Shown piece by piece: positions 45,947 to 53,878 of a DNA stretch of 64,000 nucleotides. The position numbers and the translations under genes are program-made. The stretch comes from Dehalobacter sp. DCM (GTDB lineage: Bacteria; Bacillota; Desulfitobacteriia; Desulfitobacteriales; Syntrophobotulaceae). Under the pieces are notes generated by a model. It had not been told where the DNA came from, ran no database searches, and worked only from the letters and a program-made list of their open reading frames with translations. The first letter of the stretch is position 1, and every line of letters starts with the position of its first letter. The stretch spans positions 4,431,525 to 4,495,524 of the forward strand of contig NZ_CP092282.1 in NCBI RefSeq assembly GCF_024972775.1, in the 5' to 3' direction.

Positions 45947-47872
45947 TTATTCCGCTGCGGCAATTTTTATTGCTTCTTCTATATTTTCGACAGCGATTAC
46001 TTCGATTCCACGTAATCCGGAAGGCACTTCCTCGAGGTTCTCTTTAGGTATAATCACGGTATGAACGCCAGCTTGCTTAGCGCCAAATATTTTTTCATAG
46101 ATACCACCCACCGGTCTTACCCTGCCTTGAATGGAGATCTCTCCCGTCACTGCGACATTACCCTTGAGCGGCTGCTTTTTTAAGGCACTATATATGGCCA
46201 TAGTCGTTGCCAATCCTGCTGAAGGGCCATCGATCCTGCCGCCGCCTACTACATTGACATGCAAATCGTAGTTTTTTACATCTTCACCGGTAAGACTCCG
46301 AATCACGGCCGCCGCATTAAAGACGGCGTCTCGAGCCATGGAACCGGCTGTCTCGTTAAAACGAATACTACCCTTACCGGTCTCGGCATTGAATACCTTA
46401 ACTTCGATTTCTAAAACTGATCCCAGGAACCCGGCAACACCCAGCCCAAGAATTCGGCCGATGTCACTCGCTTCGGAAACCCGTTTCTGAACAAACGGAG
46501 TGAGCCTAGCTGATCGCAGCACCTCACGAACATCTTCTTCGTTAATGATAATTTGCTTTTGCCCGGGATTACGGAATCGAGCCAAACCATAAGCATCCAA
46601 GAGAATGCTGTTAGACTTTCTACCCTCAATCATGTATTCGCTGATGATTTCCGGGACATTTTCATCCAGACAGACCCCGAGTTTTTCTGCAGCCTGACGA
46701 ACGATATGTTTAATATGTTCCGGTTCCAATGGTTCAAAATAAACTTCCGCACAACGAGAACGCAGCGCCGGATTTAAATCCTGCGGTTCCCGCGTCGTTG
46801 CACCGATAAGAACAAAATCCGCAGGTACGCCTTCCTCAAATACTTTCTTGATATATAGCGGGATTTGAGGATCGAGCGGATCATAATATGATGATTCAAA
46901 ATTAACGCGTTTATCTTCCAAGACCTTAAGCAGTTTGTTCAAAAGAGTCGGATCCATCTCCCCAATTTCATCAATAAAAAGCACACCGGTATGGGCATCA
47001 TTTACAAGTCCGAGTTTGGGTTCCGGAATCCCAGTATCTGCCAGATCGCGTTTTGCTCCCTGATAAATGGGATCATGCACTGATCCCAGAAGGGGATTGG
47101 TGACGTCACGTGGATCCCACCGCAACGTTGTACCGTCCACTTCGATAAATGGAGCATCTTTACCGAATGGCGAATCGGGGAATTCTTTTACTGTCTCCAA
47201 GGCTACTCTGGCCGCAGAGGTTTTTCCAACGCCGGGAGGTCCATAAATCAATATATGCTGGGGAAAAGGTGTTGCCAGTTTAGCCAAAAGAGCCTGCAGT
47301 GCTTTCTCCTGGCCGATGATCTCCTCCGGTGTACGCGGGCGCAGCACTTCGATCGCAGAGGAAACTGGCCGCGTCGCATTCATTTTTTCTAATTGAGCGA
47401 GTTTACGAAGTGTCTGCGCATTTTCTGGACCGCTCGTTTCTTTGAGGACCTGGGTTTTGATTTCCTTGATATACTCTTCATGCCGTTCCTGCATTTTTTC
47501 CTGCACTGCCTGATTCAGGCGATCTTCGACAGAGCGCTTGGCAACAACTTCAGCGATTTGTGCTTCGATTTCCTGCAGGATGTTTGGAATATCCGCCAAA
47601 TCCGGAAGCGGCTTGTCTGTCGGATCATCATTGACTAACTTCTGAAGTCCGACGATTCTATCCTCCAACCGTTCAGAACGCATTAAAGGCAACGCCTCTA
47701 ACTTACTGGCCTTTAATATTAGCTTATCCGTTCCATATAAGTTAGAAAGAACCACGTAAAGCGCATCAACTTCAAGTGTCAGAAACTCACTCATACTTTC
47801 CACGCTGTCTGCGCTTTCCTGTGGATTATCCGGACTATCCTGACGGATAAATTTCTTTAGTAAGCTTTTCAC
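45947..47872 (-). CDS. lonC: Spore-former Lon-family protease, LonC type
   Basis: 641 aa. An N-terminal coiled region (about 1-190) takes the place of the Lon substrate domain. The AAA+ module has Walker A YGPPGVGKTSAA and Walker B VLFIDEIGEM. The C-terminal Lon protease domain has catalytic Ser in DGPSAGLA and Lys in GGIYEKIFGAKQAG. LonB of Bacillus is shorter (about 550 aa), and the location between rplI and dnaB is the one seen for the clostridial LonC protein, hence that name. It should be cytoplasmic with a sporulation-linked role. Confidence 0.85.
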   Translation of the reverse strand: MKSLLKKFIRQDSPDNPQESADSVESMSEFLTLEVDALYVVLSNLYGTDKLILKASKLEALPLMRSERLEDRIVGLQKLVNDDPTDKPLPDLADIPNILQEIEAQIAEVVAKRSVEDRLNQAVQEKMQERHEEYIKEIKTQVLKETSGPENAQTLRKLAQLEKMNATRPVSSAIEVLRPRTPEEIIGQEKALQALLAKLATPFPQHILIYGPPGVGKTSAARVALETVKEFPDSPFGKDAPFIEVDGTTLRWDPRDVTNPLLGSVHDPIYQGAKRDLADTGIPEPKLGLVNDAHTGVLFIDEIGEMDPTLLNKLLKVLEDKRVNFESSYYDPLDPQIPLYIKKVFEEGVPADFVLIGATTREPQDLNPALRSRCAEVYFEPLEPEHIKHIVRQAAEKLGVCLDENVPEIISEYMIEGRKSNSILLDAYGLARFRNPGQKQIIINEEDVREVLRSARLTPFVQKRVSEASDIGRILGLGVAGFLGSVLEIEVKVFNAETGKGSIRFNETAGSMARDAVFNAAAVIRSLTGEDVKNYDLHVNVVGGGRIDGPSAGLATTMAIYSALKKQPLKGNVAVTGEISIQGRVRPVGGIYEKIFGAKQAGVHTVIIPKENLEEVPSGLRGIEVIAVENIEEAIKIAAAE

Positions 47873-47969
47873 TCGCGGTCACTTCCTTGTTTAACTCGTA
47901 CAAAGTCAACTTTCCAAGCTCAATAAATTTTATCACTGATTATGATTGAAAGTTAACCAAGTTTGGGAT

Positions 47970-48416
47970 CTATATAGCTTCAATCGTAATCGAAAGGTTT
48001 GCGGTTACCTCTGGATGAAGTTTCACCGTAATCGGAAATTCTCCTAACCCTTTGATTGATTCCTTGACTTCAATCTTTCTCTTATCTAGTTTTAGTCCAT
48101 ATTCTTTTTCTAATACGTCAGCAATCTCTTTATTGGTAACTGAACCAAAAAGTCTTCCCTTTTCACCAACTTTAACTCTTAACACAAGGTTGAGCGTCTT
48201 GATCTTTTCACATAAATCAAGAGCTTCCTGCTTCTCTTTTTGTTTACGCTTATCTTCAAGTCGTTGTTTATGGGCAAGATCCTGGACATTTCCCTGGGTT
48301 GCCTCTACTGCCAGCCCGCGGGGAATAAGAAAATTTCGGGCATAACCGTCCGAAACCTCACAGACTTTACCTTTCTTGCCTAAAGATTTAACATCCTCTT
48401 TTAAAATAACTTTCAT
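47970..48416 (-). CDS. rplI: 50S ribosomal protein L9
   Basis: 148 aa. The N-terminal rRNA-binding domain (MKVILKEDVKSLGKKGKVCEVSDGYARNFLIPRGLA) is followed by a long connecting helix and the C-terminal domain (GEFPITVKLHPEVTANLSITIEA). Its ATG overlaps the DUF2232 stop by 4 bp (ATGA), so the two are translationally coupled. Confidence 0.97.
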   Translation of the reverse strand: MKVILKEDVKSLGKKGKVCEVSDGYARNFLIPRGLAVEATQGNVQDLAHKQRLEDKRKQKEKQEALDLCEKIKTLNLVLRVKVGEKGRLFGSVTNKEIADVLEKEYGLKLDKRKIEVKESIKGLGEFPITVKLHPEVTANLSITIEAI

Positions 48417-49378
48417 TTTTTATCTCCCTCCGTTTTCTCGGGAACCTTTCTATTATTAAAGGCAATATCAAACAAACCAATGAATACGATAGTCATTAAT
48501 ATAAACGGGGACATTATCAGTGCAATAATTACCAGAATGGCCACAAGCCAGGGCGATAGTCTGTATTTTTTTATGACATACGCCAAGCAGACTAATCCCA
48601 TAACGAAGGATAACGCAGCCGCTACTGCCATGACATTCATCCCGATAATTTTAAGCACGGTATTCGCCAAATAGTCTCCGCCAAGGTAGCTACTAAGACC
48701 AATAATTGCCAACCAGACAGCATACCAAGGCAACTTCCAGTAGGCCATTGGCTTTGGTTTTATCTTGTCAATAAAAAACCTAAAGACGATATAGATCAAT
48801 CCAAATTCCAACATACCAACAATAGCGAGAAAAGCCGGCATCAATTGGAAAACCATGGGGATGATCATACGCAACATGGTTTCGAGTTGCTGTTCTGTCA
48901 TTCCCTGTGCTGCCAAAGCTTGCGTCAGCCCCTGATCCTTGTATAGCTGTAAGGTACCCGTAATCGCGTTGTCCAACATATCCGGCTGGAGCGCGGCGAT
49001 AGTCGCCGGAAGCGCGGGTATTGCGCTGAGCAGCATCGCCATTATCAGGCCCCAAAAAATACTGTGACTGGTTGAAAGCCCTTTTTCTTTAAGCAAAACA
49101 AGAAGAAGCCCCGCCAAGGGTGTAAAACCGATCTGAACCAGACTGTCTACACCGATTGAGACCGAGGGAATAACAGGAATCAGGGATAAAACATAGCCAA
49201 TCCCCAGTAAAATTGCTGTCTGCCGGAAACCTGAATTTCTTGTCTGAACAAAAAAGGTCAACAGAATGATACATTCAATAATCCAGCTCCATACAGAAAA
49301 AAAAGACGCGAGTATCGGCACACCCACTAAAACAAACCGGGATACATAGCGAAATGCATCCTTATCGCTTATAACCAT
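48413..49378 (-). CDS. YybS-like DUF2232 membrane protein
   Basis: 321 aa with about eight hydrophobic segments, including WSWIIECIILLTFFV, LAGLLLVLLKE, LPWYAVWLAIIGLSSYLGG and WLVAILVIIALIMSPFILM. DUF2232 proteins resemble the membrane part of ECF-type transporters and are conserved next to rplI in Firmicutes. The function is unknown. It is coupled to rplI by a 4-bp overlap. Confidence 0.88.
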   Translation of the reverse strand: MVISDKDAFRYVSRFVLVGVPILASFFSVWSWIIECIILLTFFVQTRNSGFRQTAILLGIGYVLSLIPVIPSVSIGVDSLVQIGFTPLAGLLLVLLKEKGLSTSHSIFWGLIMAMLLSAIPALPATIAALQPDMLDNAITGTLQLYKDQGLTQALAAQGMTEQQLETMLRMIIPMVFQLMPAFLAIVGMLEFGLIYIVFRFFIDKIKPKPMAYWKLPWYAVWLAIIGLSSYLGGDYLANTVLKIIGMNVMAVAAALSFVMGLVCLAYVIKKYRLSPWLVAILVIIALIMSPFILMTIVFIGLFDIAFNNRKVPEKTEGDKK

Positions 49379-49393
49379 TTAACTACCCCTGTA

Positions 49394-49708
49394 TCAGTCT
49401 TCTTCAGGAACGAGATAATTTAGCAATAGGCTCAAATCTCCCCATTCCGTTTCCAAATTAAGAAAATCATCCTTCTGCCATTGCGCCATCTGATTATAGA
49501 GTACCCTGTCTAAGCGAGAAAAATCATAACCCAGTCTGCGTGTTAGCAGGTAACTTAAACCAACTAACCCAGCCATACTTTCCAGTAGATGTTCCTGAGA
49601 CGCATTCAGGGTTCCCTGTTGAACCAGATATTGCGCTCTGAGAAGTTCGACTTTCAATTCCTCTATAACCTTGGAGCATTTAACAATATCTAATGACACA
49701 CATTCCAC
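49394..49708 (-). CDS. MazG-like small protein
   Basis: 104 aa from a GTG preceded by GGAGGGTTATGTC. It is all-alpha with acidic residues (VIEELKVELLRAQYLV, ESMAGLVGLSYLLTRRLGYDFSRLD, ETEWGDLSLLLNYL), resembling the MazG-like family. The complete metal-binding ExxE...ExxD set of nucleotide pyrophosphohydrolases is not obvious, so enzymatic activity is doubtful. It lies 15 bp before the DUF2232 gene. Confidence 0.65.
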   Translation of the reverse strand: MECVSLDIVKCSKVIEELKVELLRAQYLVQQGTLNASQEHLLESMAGLVGLSYLLTRRLGYDFSRLDRVLYNQMAQWQKDDFLNLETEWGDLSLLLNYLVPEED

Positions 49709-49780
49709 GACATAACCCTCCTGCTAAAATGTTTATAAACATTTCGCGGAAACTAGCTCAAACTCCTTCTTTATTCCATT

Positions 49781-49806
49781 AAAAAAGGGAGCTGTAATGC
49801 TCCCTC
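49781..49806 (-). terminator. Terminator of the rpsF-ssb-rpsR operon
   Basis: Stem GGGAGC / GCTCCC (49787-49792 / 49799-49804) with loop ATTACA on the minus strand, followed by TTTTTTAATG. It lies about 10 bp past the rpsR stop. Confidence 0.9.
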
Positions 49807-49812
49807 TCTTTA

Positions 49813-50058
49813 CTAGTCGATGATGTAGGGCAGCAACGCGATGCTGCGAGCCCGTTTAACAGCAATTGTAACTTGTCTTTGATGCTTGGCGCAATTACCG
49901 GAAATTCTGCGAGGCAAGATTTTACCTCTTTCAGTAATGTATTTACGTAATTTTGGTGTATCTTTGTAATCGATGCTTTCGACTTTGTCAACACAAAAGC
50001 TGCAAACTCTTTTACGCGGACGGCGTCCCCGTTCTTTTTTAACGGCAGCGTTAGCCAC
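49813..50058 (-). CDS. rpsR: 30S ribosomal protein S18
   Basis: 81 aa. It contains [45 protein letters not shown] and the conserved C-terminal basic segment [16 protein letters not shown]. It keeps the CxxC and distal Cys/His of the zinc-binding (C+) form. It is last in the rpsF-ssb-rpsR operon, 19 bp after ssb. Confidence 0.97.
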   Translation of the reverse strand: MANAAVKKERGRRPRKRVCSFCVDKVESIDYKDTPKLRKYITERGKILPRRISGNCAKHQRQVTIAVKRARSIALLPYIID

Positions 50059-50077
50059 TGAACGCTCCCCCCTTCAA

Positions 50078-50482
50078 TCAAAATGGCACATCGTCATCAA
50101 GACTGACTTCATGTGCAAAAGATCCAAAATCATTCTGAGCGGAAACAGACCCCCCGTTACCATCCTTAGGACTTAGGAAACGTACATTCTCCCCAAGGAC
50201 CTCTGTAACCCATCTTTTCTGCCCATCCTGACCATCAAATGAACGAACCTGAATCCTGCCGTCAACAGCTGCTAGTTTGCCTTTAGCCAAATAGTTGGCA
50301 CAAAGTTCGGCTAGCTGTCGAAAAACGACGCAGGGAATGAAATCTGTTTCTTTTTCACCCTGACTATTCTTATAGTTTCGGTCAACAGCCAAGGTAAATG
50401 ATGCCACAGCGACACCATTTGGCGTATAGCGCAATTCAGGGTCTTTCGTCAATCGCCCTATAAGTACAACACGATTTAACAA
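50078..50482 (-). CDS. ssb: Single-stranded DNA-binding protein
   Basis: 134 aa. The OB-fold starts [36 protein letters not shown], with [20 protein letters not shown] short linker leads to the acidic protein-interaction tail ending LDDDVPF. It sits between rpsF and rpsR, the normal Firmicute order, and ties replication to ribosomal protein expression. Confidence 0.97.
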   Translation of the reverse strand: MLNRVVLIGRLTKDPELRYTPNGVAVASFTLAVDRNYKNSQGEKETDFIPCVVFRQLAELCANYLAKGKLAAVDGRIQVRSFDGQDGQKRWVTEVLGENVRFLSPKDGNGGSVSAQNDFGSFAHEVSLDDDVPF

Positions 50483-50501
50483 TCTTAACCCCTCCGCATT
50501 C

Positions 50502-50786
50502 CTATTCCTTTTTTGTGGTCATAAACCGGATAACAGCATCAGAAATTTTCATCAGCCTCTCCAATTCGTCAACCGTACGCGCTTCACCGTTAAAGTTCAT
50601 CAGAACATAAACACCCTCATTGAACTTCTTAACTTCGTAAGCCAGGCGTCTTTTGCCCCATACATCGACCTTGAGGTCTGAACCGCCATTGGCAGTAACA
50701 ACCTCTGCGAACTTGTCAACGTTAGCTTTTACCGCTTCCTCATCAAGATCCGGCCGAATGATGTACATGTTTTCGTACGCTTGCAT
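50502..50786 (-). CDS. rpsF: 30S ribosomal protein S6
   Basis: 94 aa from the ATG at 50786, chosen because GGGGAGGTGCATTT lies directly upstream; a longer frame to 50819 would run through this site. It opens [30 protein letters not shown] and has [26 protein letters not shown]. It is first gene of the operon with ssb and rpsR. Confidence 0.97.
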   Translation of the reverse strand: MQAYENMYIIRPDLDEEAVKANVDKFAEVVTANGGSDLKVDVWGKRRLAYEVKKFNEGVYVLMNFNGEARTVDELERLMKISDAVIRFMTTKKE

Positions 50787-50852
50787 AAATGCACCTCCCC
50801 TCGGACTAAATGGCCCCACACAACGTGTGGAGCAGGGAATTAAATTCTACAT
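50787..50852 (-). ncRNA. Candidate S6:S18 autoregulatory mRNA leader
   Basis: The rpsF leader folds into CCACAC-GTT-GTGTGG (about 50817-50831), next to a segment with CCG in AGTCCGAGGGG that overlaps the ribosome-site side. Known S6:S18-binding leaders in bacteria feature a stem with an exposed CCG. The match here is by eye and the exact pairing is uncertain. Confidence 0.4.
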
Positions 50853-50858
50853 CAAATT

Positions 50859-50887
50859 ATTATATCATCCATATATTCTTTTGGCAA
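50859..50887 (-). promoter_or_regulatory. Sigma-A promoter of rpsF-ssb-rpsR
   Basis: Minus-strand TTGCCA (50882-50887), a 17-bp spacer and a perfect TATAAT (50859-50864). It starts immediately after the ychF stop, so the operon is initiated independently of ychF. Confidence 0.75.
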
Positions 50888-50889
50888 GT

Positions 50890-51990
50890 TTAAACATTAA
50901 AGCGAAAATGCATAATATCGCCGTCTTGAACAATATAATCTTTGCCTTCCAAGCGAAAAAGCCCTTTCTCCTTGGCTCCGTTAAGACCGCCGTTTTCCAT
51001 AAAATGCTCATATTTGACTACTTCAGCCCGGATGAAGCCTTTTTCGAAATCGGTATGAATCGTACCGGCAGCCTGTGGGGCTCTGGTTTCCTGTCGAATC
51101 GTCCAGGCCTTTACCTCCTTAGGGCCGGCTGTAAAAAATGTCATCAGTCCGAGCAGCCGGAATGCGCTTTGGATGAGCCGGTCAAGCCCTGATTGATTCA
51201 ATCCGAGCTCCTGCATAAATAATTCTTTTTCCTCATCGTCAAGCTCGGCAATTTCTGACTCGATTTTAGCGCATATGGGTATGACCTCCGCCCCTTCCGC
51301 ATCAGCGATTTCTTTTACTTTTTGCACATATGGGTTATTCTCACCCTTTGATGCCTCATCTTCTGATACATTGGCAGCATAAATCACCGGTTTCATGGTC
51401 AGTAAACTGATGGTTTTTAAAAGATCTCTCTCGTCTTGATCAAGTCCAGCCATATTGGCAGGGATCCCCTGATCAAACTTTCCGATGAGTTTTTCCAACA
51501 CGTCTGCTTCCACTTTTGCTTTTTTATCTCCGGACTTGATCATTCCGATAAGTTTTACCTGGCGCCGAGATACGATCTCCATATCGGCAAGGATAAGCTC
51601 CATACGAATCGTATCGATATCTCTCTCAGGGTCGATTTTGCCTTCAACATGAACAACGTTATCGTCTTCAAAACAACGAACCACATGAACAATAGCATCC
51701 ACCTCCCGGATATGAGAAAGAAACTGATTCCCCAGACCTTCCCCTTTGCTGGCACCTCTTACTAAACCGGCAATATCTACAAATTCAACAACAGCCGGTA
51801 CAATCTGTTCAGGATTAACAATTTTTGCGAGTTCATTAAGCCGAAAGTCGGGAACGTGTACGATACCGACATTGGGATCAATGGTGCAAAAAGGATAATT
51901 TGCTGATTCAGCCCCAGCTTTAGTTATTGCATTAAAAAGTGTTGACTTGCCGACATTGGGCAAGCCAACGATACCTACATACAGTGACAT
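50890..51990 (-). CDS. ychF: Ribosome-associated ATPase/GTPase YchF (OLA1 family)
   Basis: 366 aa. The Obg-type G domain has [32 protein letters not shown] and [21 protein letters not shown]. The nucleotide-specificity site is the YchF form (YAANVSEDE) that favours ATP over GTP. A helical insert and C-terminal TGS domain follow ([29 protein letters not shown]). CAAGGGGGAACATC precedes the ATG. Confidence 0.96.
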   Translation of the reverse strand: MSLYVGIVGLPNVGKSTLFNAITKAGAESANYPFCTIDPNVGIVHVPDFRLNELAKIVNPEQIVPAVVEFVDIAGLVRGASKGEGLGNQFLSHIREVDAIVHVVRCFEDDNVVHVEGKIDPERDIDTIRMELILADMEIVSRRQVKLIGMIKSGDKKAKVEADVLEKLIGKFDQGIPANMAGLDQDERDLLKTISLLTMKPVIYAANVSEDEASKGENNPYVQKVKEIADAEGAEVIPICAKIESEIAELDDEEKELFMQELGLNQSGLDRLIQSAFRLLGLMTFFTAGPKEVKAWTIRQETRAPQAAGTIHTDFEKGFIRAEVVKYEHFMENGGLNGAKEKGLFRLEGKDYIVQDGDIMHFRFNV

Positions 51991-52025
51991 GATGTTCCCC
52001 CTTGTAATATATGTCCCCTATTAAT

Positions 52026-52220
52026 TCACGGATTCTCTTCGCTATGCGAAACAATCTCTTTGATGTTCCTTTCCAGTTTAGGCCGGGTAATCCACGTTTG
52101 ATGGCCGCATTTTAAGCATTCGATCCTAAAATCCATACCTGTACGCATTATTTTAAAGTCCGCATTGCCACATGGATGGAATTTCCTTAAACGGACGATA
52201 TCGCCCACAAATAAATTCAT
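52026..52220 (-). CDS. DUF951 zinc-ribbon-like protein
   Basis: 64 aa. It starts MNLFVGDIVRLRKFHPCGN and contains FRIECLKCGHQTWITRPKLERNIKEI, with one CxxC plus an N-terminal Cys. This is the conserved DUF951 family, often found next to ychF in Firmicutes and of unknown function (a small nucleic-acid-binding fold is commonly assumed). It is spaced 35 bp from ychF. Confidence 0.88.
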   Translation of the reverse strand: MNLFVGDIVRLRKFHPCGNADFKIMRTGMDFRIECLKCGHQTWITRPKLERNIKEIVSHSEENP

Positions 52221-52235
52221 GAAATAACCTTCTTT

Positions 52236-52904
52236 TTATAATACAGTTATACCCTGGAACAGGGGTATCGATTCCAACGGATTTCTAAAGATATCACCGG
52301 CAAAAGCGGAAATGACGGATAACAATATATCGTATCCTTCCATAAACCATGGGAATAAGAGCGAATCGCTAGTTTTAAATAGAGCAATGTCGGCTGTGGT
52401 TAAAATTGGTGAGAAAAATCCCAAAATCAAGGATAGGACAATCAACATAGTAAGCAGCCCAAAAATAAACCCACCGCCACGGTTAATAAAGCTTAAATTT
52501 TTAGCTAATGGTGTAATAACCAAAGCAATAATGATATTGATGATGCAGACTACTAATATAAACAAGGCAAGTACAGATCCAATTTTTAATATGTAGTCCG
52601 TCAATACAGGAGCAGTCTGTCCAATAATTGACTGAGTAACGGTATCTGTGATTCCACCATCTGTTCCACTGGCTTTATTCTCTGCAATCTTTGTCAGAAA
52701 ATCAACGATTTTCGGTTTAAGCCTTTCTTCAAGTCCAAAAACAGGTTCAATTACATTCAAAAAGGGCTTGTGAAAAAATACCGCGATACCGATTGCTGCG
52801 AGATTACCTATTAATCGCGACAATCCGGTGATCAGCCCTTTATGAAATCCGGTAATGCCGCTCAATACCAGCAATACCAGTAAGATATAATCAAATGTAT
52901 TCAT
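52236..52904 (-). CDS. CvpA family membrane protein
   Basis: 222 aa from the ATG at 52904, with AAGGAG 8 bp upstream. Hydrophobic segments include FDYILLVLLVLSGITGFHKGLITGL (the CvpA N-terminal signature), VLALFILVVCIINIIIALVITPLAKN and GFIFGLLTMLIVLSLILGF. Homologues relate to colicin V production, biofilm or membrane stress phenotypes; the molecular role is unsettled. It ends 15 bp before the DUF951 gene. Confidence 0.88.
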   Translation of the reverse strand: MNTFDYILLVLLVLSGITGFHKGLITGLSRLIGNLAAIGIAVFFHKPFLNVIEPVFGLEERLKPKIVDFLTKIAENKASGTDGGITDTVTQSIIGQTAPVLTDYILKIGSVLALFILVVCIINIIIALVITPLAKNLSFINRGGGFIFGLLTMLIVLSLILGFFSPILTTADIALFKTSDSLLFPWFMEGYDILLSVISAFAGDIFRNPLESIPLFQGITVL

Positions 52905-52926
52905 GTCGTCCACTCCTTGTCAAGAA

Positions 52927-53024
52927 TGGCGGGGATATGTGCGAATCGAACACACCTCGGAACGTTCTGCGTCCCGACACACGGATTTGAAGTCCGGGGA
53001 CAGCACCAGCCATCCTATATCCCC
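52927..53024 (-). tRNA. selC: Selenocysteine tRNA (anticodon TCA)
   Basis: 98 nt with encoded CCA. It has an 8-bp acceptor stem GGGGATAT / ATATCCCC, an extended D arm, anticodon TCA in the loop CTTCAAA, and a long variable arm (GTCGGGACGCAGAACGTTCCGA). The T loop is GTTCGATT. These features define bacterial tRNA-Sec. selB is 0.9 kb away; selA and selD are not in the window. Confidence 0.97.
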
Positions 53025-53480
53025 TTATATGAAAAATACTTAAGATTTATTCTACCACATTATAGCTTTAAATGTCGAACCACTCAATGTTGTGTTTTGG
53101 GAATTAATCAATTTTTTATACAAAACCGGTAAGATTTGTATTTTCTAGCCTGGAATAATGGAAATAGTGTCGATAAATTTCAGGATATATCCCATGCTTA
53201 TTCAGTATATAACAAATTATTATGTATATTTAAGTGAAAAATATAAGTATATTTTAATGTAAATGATTCATTAATATATTAGGCATAATATTAATGATAA
53301 ATATATTGTAAATTATCATGTAAATATTATTAATATGCACATCATATGCAACAGTGTTATTTAACTGAATTAAGATAGATTACTATATTTATACTATACT
53401 AACTCACTAATTTTAACGTTATTTTACGTGTTTATTATCATGTATGTTTTTAGTTTTTATTTCTGTAAATATACATTCTA

Positions 53481-53529
53481 ATATTCATGTATATTTACAT
53501 GCTATATTTATGTAAATATACATGAATAT
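53481..53529. repeat. Perfect 20-bp inverted repeat
   Basis: ATATTCATGTATATTTACAT (53481-53500) and its exact complement (53510-53529) flank the 9-base centre GCTATATTT. Each arm contains a near-palindromic ATGTA-n-TACAT core. A third copy of the half-site (TGTAAATATACAT) lies at 53464-53476. It is positioned about 50-90 bp upstream of a putative promoter for the TusA-like gene. Confidence 0.8.
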
Positions 53530-53576
53530 CTAATGCTGTTCGTATTATCGCCGATTGTGCTTGTTGCGTAATTGAA

Positions 53577-53605
53577 TTGCGCTGAAATTTTTATAGTGTT
53601 AAAAT
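53577..53605 (+). promoter_or_regulatory. Putative promoter of the TusA-like gene
   Basis: TTGCGC (53577-53582), a 17-bp spacer, then TAAAAT (53600-53605). The -35 is weak (3 of 6) and the -10 good (5 of 6). The start would lie about 25-30 nt before the TTG codon. Confidence 0.4.
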
Positions 53606-53640
53606 AAGATATATCATAAAATGACTAAGGAGTTGATCCC

Positions 53641-53853
53641 TTGAAAGAAGTAGACGCCAGAGGCTACTCATGTCCGGAGCCGGTTATTTTTACAAAGAGA
53701 GCTTTAGCCAGTGATCCACAGGAAATTGTTGTTCTTGTTGATAATGATACATCAAAAATCAATGTTGAACGTTTTTTAAGAGTAGCTGGATATCATGTAC
53801 AAATTACGCATGATCAGCCTAACGAATATATATTAAAAGGAACAAAAAAGTAA
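53641..53853 (+). CDS. TusA/SirA-family sulfur (or selenium) carrier, YedF-N-like
   Basis: 70 aa beginning at TTG after AAGGAGTTGATCCC. The compact TusA fold opens MKEVDARGYSCPEPVIFTKRAL, with Cys11 in the family CPxP motif carrying the persulfide. Full YedF proteins also have a DsrE-like C-terminal domain that is missing here. Its position beside selC and selB suggests a role in selenium delivery or selenophosphate metabolism; this rests on context. It is convergent with selB, 25 bp apart. Confidence 0.85.
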   Translation: MKEVDARGYSCPEPVIFTKRALASDPQEIVVLVDNDTSKINVERFLRVAGYHVQITHDQPNEYILKGTKK

Positions 53854-53878
53854 CTGGGCTTAACCTGTTTGAAACTGC

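Larger units (their letters stand above)
53025..53640. other. Extremely AT-rich spacer with nested palindromes
   Basis: About 600 bp without coding potential between selC and the TusA-like gene. It contains many variants of TGTAAATATACA, ATTAATAT and CATGTA words in both orientations, and a large inverted repeat near its right side (listed separately). Its function is not evident; candidates are operator arrays or a protein-binding (nucleoid or partition) region. Confidence 0.55.

Noticed and set aside
52917-53132. A 71-aa plus-strand frame
   Set aside because: It is antisense to selC and has no coding features.
53331-53350. TTAATATGCACATCA resembling a CRP/FNR-type (CprK dehalobox-like) operator
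   Set aside because: The second half does not match a TTAAT-n4-ATTAA palindrome and no reductive dehalogenase or CprK gene is in the window. It is probably part of the AT-rich repeat field.
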